Shown in pieces: positions 33,408 to 42,133 of a stretch of DNA of 64,000 nt; the stretch's first letter is position 1; each line of letters begins with the position of its first letter. Below the pieces are notes generated by a model. That model ran no database searches. It had not been told where the DNA came from and was given only the letters and a program-made list of their open reading frames with translations. Source of the DNA: Catellatospora tritici (GTDB lineage Bacteria; Actinomycetota; Actinomycetes; Mycobacteriales; Micromonosporaceae); NCBI RefSeq assembly GCF_019083965.1, contig NZ_JAHRCY010000002.1:124001-188000 (forward strand), in the 5' to 3' direction. The translations under genes were made by a program, and so were the position numbers.

Positions 33408-33458
33408 GGAAGGGCACCTTCTACCGCGTATTCCGATAAGAAGGTGCCCTTCCTTACC
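33408..33458. repeat. Family C inverted repeat, copy 3
   Basis: GGAAGGGCACCTTCTACCG (33408-33426) pairs with CGATAAGAAGGTGCCCTTCC, then TTACC. Arms have compensating changes relative to the copy at 27718 (GCACC/GGTGC in place of GCCCC/GGGGC), which supports selection for pairing. It lies between divergently placed genes, so it is not simply a terminator. Confidence 0.85.
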
Positions 33459-33544
33459 TGTGGCGGGTGGGTGGGGCGTTGGATGGCGTGGGTGCGTTGA
33501 CGCTCGCCGGGCAATCCGGTTGACCGCGTCGATACGGTCGACGC

Positions 33545-34273
33545 ATGTGTCTCGACGGTGACGCCCACGCCCCTGCCGACAGCGACCCCGTGCTCGAACT
33601 GGTCTCGGCCGACGGCTCCCGGTTCGGTGCCTACCTGGCCCGCGCGGACCAGCCCACCGGCGCGCGGCTGGTGCTCCTGCCCGACGTCGGCGGCATGCGG
33701 TCCCCGTTTCGCGACCTGGCCCGCCGGTTCGCCCGCACCGGGGCCGACGTCCTGGTGATCGACTACTACGGCCGGACGCTGGGGCCCGCGGCCCGTGGCG
33801 AGGAGTACGACCCGAGCACCAAAGATTCCTTCGACCGCGAACTGGTGCTGGCGGACCTGGCGGCGGCCATCGCCTATCTGCGCGGTATCGGTGCCGGCCC
33901 GGTCTACGCGGCCGGGTTCTGCATCGGCGGCGCCAACGCGCTGTACGCGGGCACCGCCGACCTCGGTCTGGCCGGTGTGATCGGTATCTGTCCCTACGTG
34001 GGGAAAATGGGTGTGTCGGCGGCGCTGCCCGAGGACTTCGGGTCCGGGATCCGGGTGCCGGTGCTGGGCCTGTTCGGGGGTGCCGACACCGAGGTGCCCG
34101 AGGAGGTCCACCAGGCCCTCGGTCGAGACCTGACCGGCGCGAACATACCGCACGAGATCGTGGTCTTCCCGGGCCAGCCGCATGGCTTCATCGAGTGGGA
34201 CCACTTCGGCAGGCAGGGGCACGCCGAGGCTGCGGCCGACGCGTGGAACCGGATCACCGCGTTCCTGCGGTAG
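33545..34273 (+). CDS. Dienelactone hydrolase family protein
   Basis: A 242-residue alpha/beta hydrolase with the dienelactone hydrolase triad: Cys nucleophile in YAAGFCIGGANAL, Asp in LFGGADTEVPEEV and His in PGQPHGFIEWDHFG. The N-terminal FGAYLARADQPTGARLVLLPDVGGM matches the family. It may hydrolyse lactones or thioesters in aromatic degradation, but no ortho-cleavage genes are near, so the physiological substrate is open. ATG at 33545; no strong ribosome site. Confidence 0.9.
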   Translation: MCLDGDAHAPADSDPVLELVSADGSRFGAYLARADQPTGARLVLLPDVGGMRSPFRDLARRFARTGADVLVIDYYGRTLGPAARGEEYDPSTKDSFDRELVLADLAAAIAYLRGIGAGPVYAAGFCIGGANALYAGTADLGLAGVIGICPYVGKMGVSAALPEDFGSGIRVPVLGLFGGADTEVPEEVHQALGRDLTGANIPHEIVVFPGQPHGFIEWDHFGRQGHAEAAADAWNRITAFLR

Positions 34274-34279
34274 TGCGGC

Positions 34280-34903
34280 TCAGGCCGTCGCCAGCCGCGC
34301 CGCGGCGCGGGTCCGGGACCGGCGGTACCACGGGAAGAACAGGACCACCAGCAGGGACAGCAGCGGGGCGGGGGAGCCGAAGAGGGCCTTCCACACCACG
34401 AAGTCCAGTACCGGCACGGCGATCGCGGCCCAGTAGAGCCAGTTCGGCAGGGACGGGGCGCGCCAGCGGGGGTCGGTCCAGGGGGTGTGCCGCCACGGCT
34501 TGGTCACCGAGAGCCAGGCCTGGAACGCGATCGCCGTGACCATGAGCGCCGAGGACGCGATCTGCACCCCGGCGTCGCCGCCGACCAGCGCGTCCAGGCG
34601 CGGGCTCAGCACGAACGCGCCGATTACGAGCTGGGACAGCGTGATCACGAACTTGACCAGCACCCACCAGTGGCGCAGATACCCCCACGCGGTCAGCCCC
34701 GACAGCATCAGCCCGGTGAACGCCGCCGAGGTGCCCAGGTGCGCCAGCAGCTGCTTGTCCAGCACCCGGGCGGAGTCGTACCCACCGGGACCGCTGATCA
34801 GCAGTACGCACAGCGCCAGCGCCAGGCTCATCCAGCCGATCGAGGTCACCGCGTGCAGCCATACCAGCGACTGCCGCCCCCACTGTCCACTCCTGCGTGC
34901 CAC
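34280..34903 (-). CDS. Four- or five-TM membrane protein of unknown function
   Basis: A 207-residue protein with about five hydrophobic segments (VWLHAVTSIGWMSLALALCVLLISG, then TSAAFTGLMLSGLTAWGYL, WWVLVKFVITLSQLVIGAFVL). The pattern of His and Trp in the first helices resembles DUF2269-type membrane proteins, but I do not assign it. GTG at 34903 (VARRSGQWGRQSLVWL) is chosen as the first start after unlikely sequence. It converges with the dienelactone hydrolase gene (6-base gap). Confidence 0.7.
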   Translation of the reverse strand: MARRSGQWGRQSLVWLHAVTSIGWMSLALALCVLLISGPGGYDSARVLDKQLLAHLGTSAAFTGLMLSGLTAWGYLRHWWVLVKFVITLSQLVIGAFVLSPRLDALVGGDAGVQIASSALMVTAIAFQAWLSVTKPWRHTPWTDPRWRAPSLPNWLYWAAIAVPVLDFVVWKALFGSPAPLLSLLVVLFFPWYRRSRTRAAARLATA

Positions 34904-35073
34904 GGCTGACAGCCTGGCCGCCGTACGCCTCCAGCCGCATCCGGGTCGGACCCTGAACACCCCCGGAGGACCCGCTGGGTGAAACCCCTGGCGTCGGCGT
35001 ACCCGGTGCGGGTGCGACGCCGGACGGAGTGCCGCCCGCCCAGGCGCCCCGCCGCCACGCTCGGGTCGACGAG

Positions 35074-35994
35074 TCAAGACTCGGCTGGCCGGTCCGCACC
35101 GCGCAGGGCGTGCGCGATCGTCTCGACGAACCGGTGCAGGACTTCGGGGCAACCGGCGGCGCGGGCCGGGTTGAGTTCCGCGATGGACAACGCTCGGAAC
35201 CGGGGATCACCGCAGGCCGCGGCGAGCGCGATGCCCAGGCTGTCCAGGGACGGGCCGCTGTTGCGGCCGCCGGTGCTCTCCGCCAGTGGGGCGTCGGTGA
35301 AGTCGAGCACGTCGACGTCGACGTGCACCGCGAGCGGTCCCGGCGGCAGCTCGGCCAGTGCCTGACCCGTCTGCCCGGCCGGATCCTCGGCGAGCGCCGT
35401 GTGCGAGCTCCACCGCAGGCCAAGCCGCGCCGCCTGGTCCCGTTCCCAGTCCGTGGCCGCCGCGAGTTCGACGCCGAGGTATCGGAGCCGGTCCGGGCGT
35501 AGCAGTGGGCGTCGGGCCAGGGCGGACACCAGCTGCTCGGCGGTGTCGGGCAGGTCCAGCGCGTGGGCGGTGCCCATCCAGTCCAGCGCGCCGTCGGTGC
35601 TGCTCCGCGGGGTGTTGAGGTCGAAGTGCCGGTCGAGGTAGAGGAGCCCGGCGTCGGGGTCGTACGCGGTGAGGGCGTTCATCACGCCGAGGGCGATGGT
35701 GCAGTTGCCGCCGACGACCAGCACGTCGGCGCCGTCGCGTAGGGCCGCGGCGACGTGGTCGGTGACGGCGGTGACGGACTCGACCACCGCCGACAGGTTC
35801 TGCGCCCGCGGCTCGTCCCGGTCCGGCGACCAGATCTGCAGCGGCCCGTCGCCGCCGTCACGGACGCGGCGGCCGGTCGTCCGCAGCCGGTCGAGCAGAC
35901 CCAGTTCACGCAGTACGCGTACCGCCGCCTCCTGGCCGGGCGCATAGCTGCCCGCGCTCGTCGGCGCCCCGATGACGACCAGATCCCGCAGCAT
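35074..35994 (-). CDS. Arginase/agmatinase/formiminoglutamase-superfamily protein
   Basis: A 306-residue ureohydrolase-fold protein. Metal-site motifs are recognisable but altered: VLVVGGNCTIALGVMNAL replaces the usual GGDHS, LLYLDRHFDLNTP stands for DAHxD, and AVHVDVDVLDFTDAPLAEST for SxDxDxxDP. Most Mn-ligating Asp/His positions are kept except for the GGDH to GGNC change, so activity on guanidino substrates is uncertain. The ATG at 35994 begins MLRDLVVIGAPTSAGSYAPG, a typical family start. It is divergent from the aminotransferase-fold gene; a family A repeat lies between. Confidence 0.85.
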   Translation of the reverse strand: MLRDLVVIGAPTSAGSYAPGQEAAVRVLRELGLLDRLRTTGRRVRDGGDGPLQIWSPDRDEPRAQNLSAVVESVTAVTDHVAAALRDGADVLVVGGNCTIALGVMNALTAYDPDAGLLYLDRHFDLNTPRSSTDGALDWMGTAHALDLPDTAEQLVSALARRPLLRPDRLRYLGVELAAATDWERDQAARLGLRWSSHTALAEDPAGQTGQALAELPPGPLAVHVDVDVLDFTDAPLAESTGGRNSGPSLDSLGIALAAACGDPRFRALSIAELNPARAAGCPEVLHRFVETIAHALRGADRPAES

Positions 35995-36062
35995 CTGCCC
36001 ATCGTGGTGGGCGCCCCGCCCCGCCAGGAGCAGCCACGCCGGGGACCGGCGGACCGACTGGC

Positions 36063-36122
36063 TGCGGTTTCGGGGAAAGTGCGGCAATGACGCTCCGGAT
36101 TCCCGCACTTTCCCCGAAACCG
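36063..36122. repeat. Family A inverted repeat, copy 3
   Basis: Perfect 21-base arms, 36063-36083 and 36102-36122, based on GCGGTTTCGGGGAAAGTGC. The loop reads CAATGACGCTCCGGATTC and lacks ATCTTGG. This copy sits between divergent genes, where a terminator would not be expected. Confidence 0.85.
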
Positions 36123-36228
36123 CGGCGTCGCCGCGCGGGCAGGCGCGCCGGCCCGTGGCGGTGGGCGGGCGGGGCAGGGTGACGGTGCGGCTTCCGGGGT
36201 GTATGGGCTGGTCGCTAGGGTGGCGGCC

Positions 36229-37431
36229 ATGGGGTTCGACATCGAGACCGTCCGCGCCGCCTACCCGGCGCTGGCCGAGGGGTTCCGCCACTTCGACGCC
36301 GCCGCCGGTTCGCTGGTCGCCGAGCCGGTGGCCCGCGCCGCCCACGGCGTCTACACCAGTGCCGTCGCCAACCGCAGTGACGCGTTCGAGCCCGGCCGCC
36401 GGGCCATCGGCATTCTCAACACGGCCCGGGTCGCCGTGGCCGACCTGGTCGGCGGCGACCCCGCCGGCGTGATCTTCGGTAACAGCGCCACCTCGCTGAC
36501 CTACCTGATGGCCCGTACGCTGGCCGCGACCTGGCAGCCCGGCGACGAGGTCGTCGTGTCCCGGCTCGACCACGACTCCAACGTGCGCCCGTGGGTGCAG
36601 GTCGCCGCCGAGGCGGGCGTGACGGTCCGCTGGGCCGACTTCGACCCGGCCACCGGCGAGCTGCCCACCGGCCAGTACGCCGACCTGGTCAACGAGCGCA
36701 CCCGCCTGGTCGCGGTCACCGCCGCCAGCAACGCCATCGGCACCCGCCCCGACGTGCCCGCGATCGCCGCGCTGGCCCACGCCGCCGGTGCGCTGGTGTA
36801 CGTCGACGGCGTGCACGCCACCCCGCACCAGCCGACCGACGTCGCGGCGCTGGGCGCCGACTTCTACGTGACCAGCGCGTACAAGTGGTCCGGCCCGCAC
36901 GTGGCGGCCTGTGTCGCCGACCCGGCGCTGCTGGCGGGCCTGCGCCCGGCGAAGCTGCTGCCCTCCAGCGACGCGGTGCCGGAGCGGTTCGAGTTCGGCA
37001 CGCCGAGCTTCGCCTCCCTCGCCGGGGTCACCGCGGCCGTGGACCACCTGGCCGGACTCGATTCCACCGCCACCGGCACGCGCCGTGAGCGCCTGCTGAC
37101 CTCGCTTTCGGCGGTACGTGACTACGAGGCGGGACTCTTCGCCAAGCTCGTCGACGGGCTGGCCGGGATCGACGGCGTCCGCCTGTGCCCGGCCCCGGAG
37201 GACCGCTGCCCGACGGTGTCGTTCCGCCTGCGCGACCAGCATCCGGCGGCGACGTCGGCGCTGCTGGGCGAGGCGGGGATCTGCGCGTTCGCGGGCGACT
37301 ACTACGCCTGGGAGTACTTCACGACGGTGGGCCTGCGCGACTCCGGCGGCGCGGTGCGCGCCAGCATCTACCACTACACCACCGCCGAGGACGTCGACGT
37401 GCTGCTGGACGCGCTGCGCTCGGCGGCCTGA
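36229..37431 (+). CDS. Cysteine desulfurase-like PLP enzyme (TIGR01976 type)
   Basis: A 400-residue class V aminotransferase-fold protein. PLP-site features: GNSATSLTYLMARTLA binds the phosphate, VVVSRLDHDSNVRPW carries the ring-stacking His, VDGVHATPHQPTDV the Asp-x-x-His, and TSAYKWSGPHVA the Schiff-base Lys. It lacks a clear SufS-type mobile Cys loop, as expected for the cysteine desulfurase-like group of unknown function. The ATG at 36229 starts MGFDIETVRAAYPALAEG. The phosphotransferase gene begins 5 bases after its stop, so they form an operon. Confidence 0.9.
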   Translation: MGFDIETVRAAYPALAEGFRHFDAAAGSLVAEPVARAAHGVYTSAVANRSDAFEPGRRAIGILNTARVAVADLVGGDPAGVIFGNSATSLTYLMARTLAATWQPGDEVVVSRLDHDSNVRPWVQVAAEAGVTVRWADFDPATGELPTGQYADLVNERTRLVAVTAASNAIGTRPDVPAIAALAHAAGALVYVDGVHATPHQPTDVAALGADFYVTSAYKWSGPHVAACVADPALLAGLRPAKLLPSSDAVPERFEFGTPSFASLAGVTAAVDHLAGLDSTATGTRRERLLTSLSAVRDYEAGLFAKLVDGLAGIDGVRLCPAPEDRCPTVSFRLRDQHPAATSALLGEAGICAFAGDYYAWEYFTTVGLRDSGGAVRASIYHYTTAEDVDVLLDALRSAA

Positions 37432-37435
37432 ACCC

Positions 37436-38401
37436 GTGGTCGCCGAGCTGGTCGACCAGCTGCGTGACACGTTCGGCTGGGTCGGCCCGGTCGAGGTGTC
37501 GGCGGGTCCGCGCGGGGCGCTGGGCCAGATCTGGCAGGTGCGCGTCGGCTCCGACCGGTACGCGCTGAAGGAGATCTTCGGCCAGGGGCCGTCACCCGCC
37601 GTGATCGCGGGCGAGCTGGCGTTCACGGCGAACGCGACGGCGGCGGGCGTACGCGTGCCGCGCAGTCACCCCGACCGCGACGGTCGGTATCTCGTGGCGG
37701 CCCGCAACGGTGTCCACCTGCGACTCTACGACTGGATCGACCTGAGTCCCGCCGTCGACGCGACACCGGCCGATCTGGGTGGGCTGCTCGCGCGGCTGCA
37801 CCGCGACGCCCCGGCGCTGACCCGCGAGCTGGACGGCGGCCTACCCGACCCCTGGTACGACCAGGTGCCCGCCGCGCACCGCTGGCACACCGCGGTGACC
37901 TCGGCCGCGCCGTGGGCCGCACGGCTCGCCGAGCGGCTGCGCGAGCTGCCCGAACTGTGCGCGGCGGTGGGTCCGGCCGATCCCGCCGCGCTGGTGCTGT
38001 GCCACCGCGACCTGCACCCGGAGAACCTCCTGGCCGACCCGGACGGGGCCCTGGTGGTCGTCGACTGGGACAACCTCGGCCCGGCCGACCCGTCCCGGGA
38101 GCTGGCCCGCACCATGTTCGACTGGTACTGCGACGGCAGCCCCGATCTCGACGCCATGCGCGCGCTCTACCGGGCGTACGTCGCCGAGGGCGGTCCCGGC
38201 CGGATCACCGCACCGGCCGACTTCTCCATGCTGCTCGCGGGTCACCTGAACTTCCTGCTCAAGCAGACCGGGGTGGCGCTGGACCCGCTGGCCGAGCCGC
38301 GCCACCGGGCCTGGGCCGAACGAGAGATCGACGAGACCCTGCACCTGCTGCCGACCCCGGCCCAGCTGGGGCGGGTGCTCACTATCGCAGTCGGCGGATG
38401 A
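37436..38401 (+). CDS. Aminoglycoside phosphotransferase-fold (APH) kinase
   Basis: A 321-residue protein with the APH/choline-kinase fold. The catalytic loop is [19 protein letters not shown], and the metal-binding Asp is in [18 protein letters not shown]. The glycine-poor N-lobe includes [10 protein letters not shown] with the ATP-binding Lys. Members phosphorylate antibiotics, sugars, choline or homoserine; the substrate is not readable. GTG 37436 lies 5 bases after the upstream stop. The 3' end overlaps the convergent lexA-like gene by 20 bases (38382-38401). Confidence 0.88.
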   Translation: MVAELVDQLRDTFGWVGPVEVSAGPRGALGQIWQVRVGSDRYALKEIFGQGPSPAVIAGELAFTANATAAGVRVPRSHPDRDGRYLVAARNGVHLRLYDWIDLSPAVDATPADLGGLLARLHRDAPALTRELDGGLPDPWYDQVPAAHRWHTAVTSAAPWAARLAERLRELPELCAAVGPADPAALVLCHRDLHPENLLADPDGALVVVDWDNLGPADPSRELARTMFDWYCDGSPDLDAMRALYRAYVAEGGPGRITAPADFSMLLAGHLNFLLKQTGVALDPLAEPRHRAWAEREIDETLHLLPTPAQLGRVLTIAVGG

Positions 38402-39032
38402 CCGCGACGACCTTGCCGAGGACCACGGCGTCGTCGCCGGGGATCGGCTCGTACGCGGCGTTGCGCGGCACCAGTTCCACGTGGCCCCGGGTGACCCGCC
38501 ACACCTTGACCGTCGCCTCGCCGTCGATCATCGCGGCGACGATCTCGCCGCTGTGGGCGGTCGGCTGCTGGCGTACCACGACCATGTCGCCGTCGCAGAT
38601 CGCGGCCTCGATCATCGAGTCGCCGCGGACGCGCAGCGAGAAGAGGGTGCCGTAGCCGACCAGGTCGCGGGAGAGGGTCAGTTCCTCCTCGAGGTGCTCC
38701 TCGGCCAGGATCGGGCCGCCGGCCGCGATCGTGCCCAGCAGCGGTACCTTCACCGGCGGTTCGGCGGGCGCCTGCGGGACACCGGATTCGTCGACCGGGA
38801 CGCACACGGTCATGGCGCGGGGACGGCCGCGGTCGCGCTGCAGCAGGCCCTTGCGTTCGAGCTCGCCGAGCTGGTGCGATACCGACGAGGTGGCGCTCAG
38901 GCCGACGGCGCGGCCGATCTCGCGCAGCGTCGGCGGGTAGCCGCGCTTGCCGATCCACTCCTGGATGACGGCGAGAATGCGCTGCTGCCGCAGGCTGATG
39001 TCCGTCCCGTCCACCAAAATCCTACTCTGCAC
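38382..39032 (-). CDS. lexA: LexA-family SOS repressor
   Basis: A 216-residue protein with an N-terminal winged helix (about 10-75; [41 protein letters not shown]) and a C-terminal S24 self-cleaving domain. The scissile Ala-Gly is in [15 protein letters not shown], the nucleophile Ser in [15 protein letters not shown], and the Lys in [10 protein letters not shown]. This is the LexA order and length, so RecA-triggered cleavage and SOS control are expected. GTG 39032 is chosen; GTG 39014 is possible. I found no GAAC-N4-GTTC box in the 248 bases upstream, unlike the usual autoregulation. The 3' end overlaps the phosphotransferase gene. Confidence 0.92.
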   Translation of the reverse strand: MQSRILVDGTDISLRQQRILAVIQEWIGKRGYPPTLREIGRAVGLSATSSVSHQLGELERKGLLQRDRGRPRAMTVCVPVDESGVPQAPAEPPVKVPLLGTIAAGGPILAEEHLEEELTLSRDLVGYGTLFSLRVRGDSMIEAAICDGDMVVVRQQPTAHSGEIVAAMIDGEATVKVWRVTRGHVELVPRNAAYEPIPGDDAVVLGKVVAVIRRLR

Positions 39033-39118
39033 CGAATGCACCCTACCCGACCCTCTTCCCACCCTCACCCCGACACCCGGACCCGCTCCGCCCCGGTCCC
39101 CGTCCCGGTCTCGGTGAA

Positions 39119-39200
39119 CCAAGATCGCGCAAGTTGCCCGGCAACTGTGCGTATCTTGGGCACTCTTTCCCCCGGTTGCCTGGCAACTTGCGTGATCTTG
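39119..39200. repeat. Family B inverted repeat, copy 2
   Basis: Left arm CCAAGATCGCGCAAGTTGCC plus CGGCAAC (from 39119) pairs with 39174-39200, with two mismatches. The loop GCGTATCTTGGGCACTCTTTCCCCC matches the loop of the copy at 29068 almost base for base apart from three positions. It lies in the divergent region between lexA and the beta-lactamase-fold gene. Confidence 0.85.
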
Positions 39201-39280
39201 CGCGCGCCGCGGGCGCGTGGGCATTTGGTTGGCGATCTTAGGATCGGGAAACTGTCCCTTCGCGACGAACGGGGAACCCC

Positions 39281-40306
39281 TTGTCCACCAACCTTTCTCG
39301 CCGGGCCGCCCTCGGCGGTCTCGGCCTCGGTGTCGCCGCCGCCGTGACCGCGGCCGCACCGGCGTCGGCCGAAACCGCCGACGACCAGGCACGGGGCACC
39401 GGCCCCGCCCACCTGCGCCGCGTCTACCAGCGCCAGAAGACCAAGGCGGGCGGCGTATGGCACTCGCACGTCGCCCTGCGCAACGCCGACGGGGTGCTGG
39501 AGACCGTCATCGCCGACGACCAGGACGCCATCGTCGACGCGTACAGCGTCCAGAAGATCGCGGTGGCCGTGGCCGTCCTGGACAAGGTCGACCGCGGGCT
39601 GCTCCAGCTGGGCCAGAAGCTCGACCTGCCCGCCGAGCTCATCCTCGGCGGCAGTGGCATCTACCACCTGCAGACCGTGTGGGGCGACGACCTCACCATC
39701 GCCAACTTCCTCACCGCGATGCTGCTGGTCTCGGACAACACCGCGGTGCGCATGTGCGGCCGGGTCGCCCCCGCGTTGGAGATCAACGAGATCCTGGCGG
39801 CGAAGGGCTTCGTCAACACCCGGGTGATCCCGGTGGCCAACCCCAACCGCTTCTTCCTCGGCAAGACCACCCCGGCCGAGGTGCACGACCTGCTGTGGCG
39901 CCTGGCCGACAAGACCCTGCTGTCCCAGAAGTCGTGCGACTTCCTGCTCGGCATCATGCGCTGGGTCAACGGCTACCACGACGGCACCCGGCGCAACATG
40001 TCGTCCAACGAACGCAGCCGGGTCGCGATCAAGTACGGCGCGGACTTCAACACGCTCGGGGCGGGCCGCCACGAGGTGGGCATCATGTTCGACAGCTCGG
40101 GGGCGCCCGCGCTCACCTTCGCCTTCTTCGCCGACTCGCTCGGTGACCTGGACAACTACGGCGCCACCCACCGGGCGGTCGAGGCCCACGCCGTCCTCGG
40201 ACGGCAGCTGTTCGACTCCATCCCGACGCCGGTGGCGGGCCTGGCGGCCCGTTCGGCGCAACCGACGATCGACCTGACGCCGTTCCGTGAGGTGAACGGC
40301 GGCTGA
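39281..40306 (+). CDS. Exported class A beta-lactamase-fold serine hydrolase
   Basis: A 341-residue protein with a Tat-like signal ([25 protein letters not shown]). The serine-hydrolase triad of class A enzymes is present: SVQK (Ser-x-x-Lys) in [19 protein letters not shown] in [13 protein letters not shown], and a KTG-equivalent in VAIKYGADF. The omega-loop Glu is less clear ([17 protein letters not shown]). It may be a beta-lactamase or a related peptidase. TTG 39281 with an upstream GGGGAA site is the only start that yields a signal peptide. A terminator follows at 40313. Confidence 0.85.
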   Translation: MSTNLSRRAALGGLGLGVAAAVTAAAPASAETADDQARGTGPAHLRRVYQRQKTKAGGVWHSHVALRNADGVLETVIADDQDAIVDAYSVQKIAVAVAVLDKVDRGLLQLGQKLDLPAELILGGSGIYHLQTVWGDDLTIANFLTAMLLVSDNTAVRMCGRVAPALEINEILAAKGFVNTRVIPVANPNRFFLGKTTPAEVHDLLWRLADKTLLSQKSCDFLLGIMRWVNGYHDGTRRNMSSNERSRVAIKYGADFNTLGAGRHEVGIMFDSSGAPALTFAFFADSLGDLDNYGATHRAVEAHAVLGRQLFDSIPTPVAGLAARSAQPTIDLTPFREVNGG

Positions 40307-40312
40307 CGGTCG

Positions 40313-40344
40313 GGCGCCCGCCCGGTGTCGGCTGGGCGGGCGCC
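40313..40344 (+). terminator. Hairpin terminator after the beta-lactamase-fold gene
   Basis: A perfect 11-base stem (GGCGCCCGCCC and complement) with a 10-base loop, 7 bases after the stop codon. Confidence 0.75.
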
Positions 40345-40489
40345 ACCGGTGACCGCGAGTGACGGTCGCCACTACCGATGTCGCCTTTCGGGCGATTGTC
40401 GATGCTATGACCGGCTGGGAGCCGTCAGGGCAGGTCCGTCATGTGTGGCTGGATCGGGTCATCCGGTAGCCTGGGATGAACCCGGGTTG

Positions 40490-40505
40490 GCGCCTGATCA
40501 GGCGC
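40490..40505 (+). promoter_or_regulatory. 16-bp palindrome in the leader of the IMP dehydrogenase gene
   Basis: GCGCCTGATCAGGCGC is perfectly self-complementary and lies 73 bases before the GTG. Another hairpin (TCGCCTTTCGGGCGA) is near 40380. The 271-base gap upstream of this gene holds no other gene; it could contain an operator or structured leader. Confidence 0.4.
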
Positions 40506-40577
40506 GACTGTGGTGCTTTCACATGGGGTAATCACGGCTCGGCGGCCGGAGGCCGTCGACATGGCGGAAGGCGTGGC

Positions 40578-42074
40578 GTGGCCCAGGTTCTCAGCGAGGT
40601 GTCGCGAACGTTCAACGAATACCTGCTGCTGCCGAATCGGACGAGGACCGACTGCGCCCCCGGCAACGTCGACCTGCGTGCTCCGCTGGCGCGGCACCGT
40701 GAGGGCACGGTGTCGCCGATCGAGCTGCGCATCCCGTTCACCTCGGCGATCATGCAGGCGGTCAGCTCGCCGGAGCTGGCCATCGCGCTGGCGCGGGAGG
40801 GCGGTCTCAGCTTCCTGCACCACAACCAGGCGATCGACGACCAGGCGGCCGCGGTCCGCCGGGTGAAGAACTTCAAGGCCGGGTTCGTGACGAGCGACAC
40901 GAACGTGCGGCCTGACGACACGCTGCGGCACCTGCTCGAGGTGATGCAGCGCACCGGCCACTCCACCGCCGCCGTGACCGAGGATGGGACCGCCTGCGGC
41001 CGCCTGCTCGGCCTGGTCACCTCCCGCGACTTCCACCCGCAGCGGCACAACCTCGACGGGCCGGTCAGCGGCCGGATGATCAGCATCGCCGACCTGCCGC
41101 ACGCGGGGGCCGAGGTCACACTGTCGGAGGCGAACCTGCGGCTGTGGGAGGAGCGCCTGGACTGCCTGCCGATCCTCGACGGCGCGGGCAACCTGCAGTA
41201 CCTGGTCTTCCGCTCCGACTACGCCGACAACAAGCGCTACCCCAACCAGCTCGTCGACGGCGGCAAGCGGCTGCGCGTCGGCGCGGGCATCAACACCCAC
41301 GACTTCCGCGAGCGGGTCCCGGTGCTGCTGGAGGCGGGCGTCGACGCGCTGTGCTTCGACTCCTCCGACGGTTACAGCGACTGGCAGGCCGAGGCGCTGA
41401 CCTGGGTGAAGAAGAACTACCCGGACGTGCCCACCGGTGGCGGCAACGTCGTCGACGGCGACGCGTTCACCTTCCTGGCCGAGGCCGGGGCCGACTTCAT
41501 CAAGGTCGGCGTCGGCGGCGGCTCGATCTGCATCACTCGCGACCAGAAGGGCATCGGCCGCGGTCAGGCCAGCGCGGTGCTCGACGTGGCCGCCGCGCGC
41601 GACGCCTTCCTGGCCCGCACCGGCGAGTACGTGCCGGTCTGCTCCGACGGCGGCCTGGTGCACGACTACCACGTGTCGCTGGCGCTGGCGATGGGCGCCG
41701 ACTTCGTCATGATGGGCCGCTACTTCGCCCGCTTCGATCAGGCCCCGGGTGCCAAGATCCCGACCCGCGAGGGCTTCGTCAAGGAGTACTGGGGCGAGGG
41801 GTCGCACCGGGCCCGCAACTGGCAGCGCTACGGCCAGGGTGGCAAGGGCCTGGTCTTCGAGGAGGGCGTGGACGGCTTCGTGCCGTACGCGGGCGACCTG
41901 CACGAGGGGCTCGCCGTCACCACCGCGAAGATCAAGTCGACCATGGTGTCGTGCGGCTCGATCTCGCTGGCCGAGTTCCAGTCCACGGCTCGGCTCACGC
42001 TCGTGTCCGAGCAGAGCTTCCAGGAGAGCCACGCCAACGTGACCGTCCGCGAGACCGCGGGCACCAGCATCTGA
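40578..42074 (+). CDS. IMP dehydrogenase / GuaB1-type enzyme with CBS pair
   Basis: A 498-residue IMPDH/GMPR barrel. The opening EYLLLPNRTRTDC is followed by the barrel start (IPFTSAIMQAVSSPELAIALAREGGLSFLHH), an inserted CBS pair (about residues 95-215), and the catalytic loop VGVGGGSICITRDQKGIG with the nucleophile Cys. PVCSDGGLVHDYHVSLALAMGADFVMMGRYFA binds the phosphate. The family converts IMP to XMP with NAD+, although some actinobacterial GuaB1 proteins act as GMP reductases. The start GTG 40578 is chosen because upstream codons do not look like protein; an ATG at 40561 is out of frame. Confidence 0.9.
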   Translation: MAQVLSEVSRTFNEYLLLPNRTRTDCAPGNVDLRAPLARHREGTVSPIELRIPFTSAIMQAVSSPELAIALAREGGLSFLHHNQAIDDQAAAVRRVKNFKAGFVTSDTNVRPDDTLRHLLEVMQRTGHSTAAVTEDGTACGRLLGLVTSRDFHPQRHNLDGPVSGRMISIADLPHAGAEVTLSEANLRLWEERLDCLPILDGAGNLQYLVFRSDYADNKRYPNQLVDGGKRLRVGAGINTHDFRERVPVLLEAGVDALCFDSSDGYSDWQAEALTWVKKNYPDVPTGGGNVVDGDAFTFLAEAGADFIKVGVGGGSICITRDQKGIGRGQASAVLDVAAARDAFLARTGEYVPVCSDGGLVHDYHVSLALAMGADFVMMGRYFARFDQAPGAKIPTREGFVKEYWGEGSHRARNWQRYGQGGKGLVFEEGVDGFVPYAGDLHEGLAVTTAKIKSTMVSCGSISLAEFQSTARLTLVSEQSFQESHANVTVRETAGTSI

Positions 42075-42089
42075 CCTGGTAGGACAGTG

Positions 42090-42124
42090 AACGGCCGGGC
42101 GCGTGGACCACGCGCCCGGCCGTT
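42090..42124. terminator. Strong bidirectional terminator
   Basis: A perfect 17-base stem, AACGGCCGGGCGCGTGG and complement, with a single-base centre, lies between the convergent stops at 42074 and 42134. TT follows on the plus side and its complement on the minus side. Confidence 0.88.
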
Positions 42125-42133
42125 TCGCGTTGC

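Noticed and set aside
33495..33530. CGCCGGGCAATCCGG segment that recalls a family B arm
   Set aside because: There is no paired arm or conserved loop; it is probably chance.
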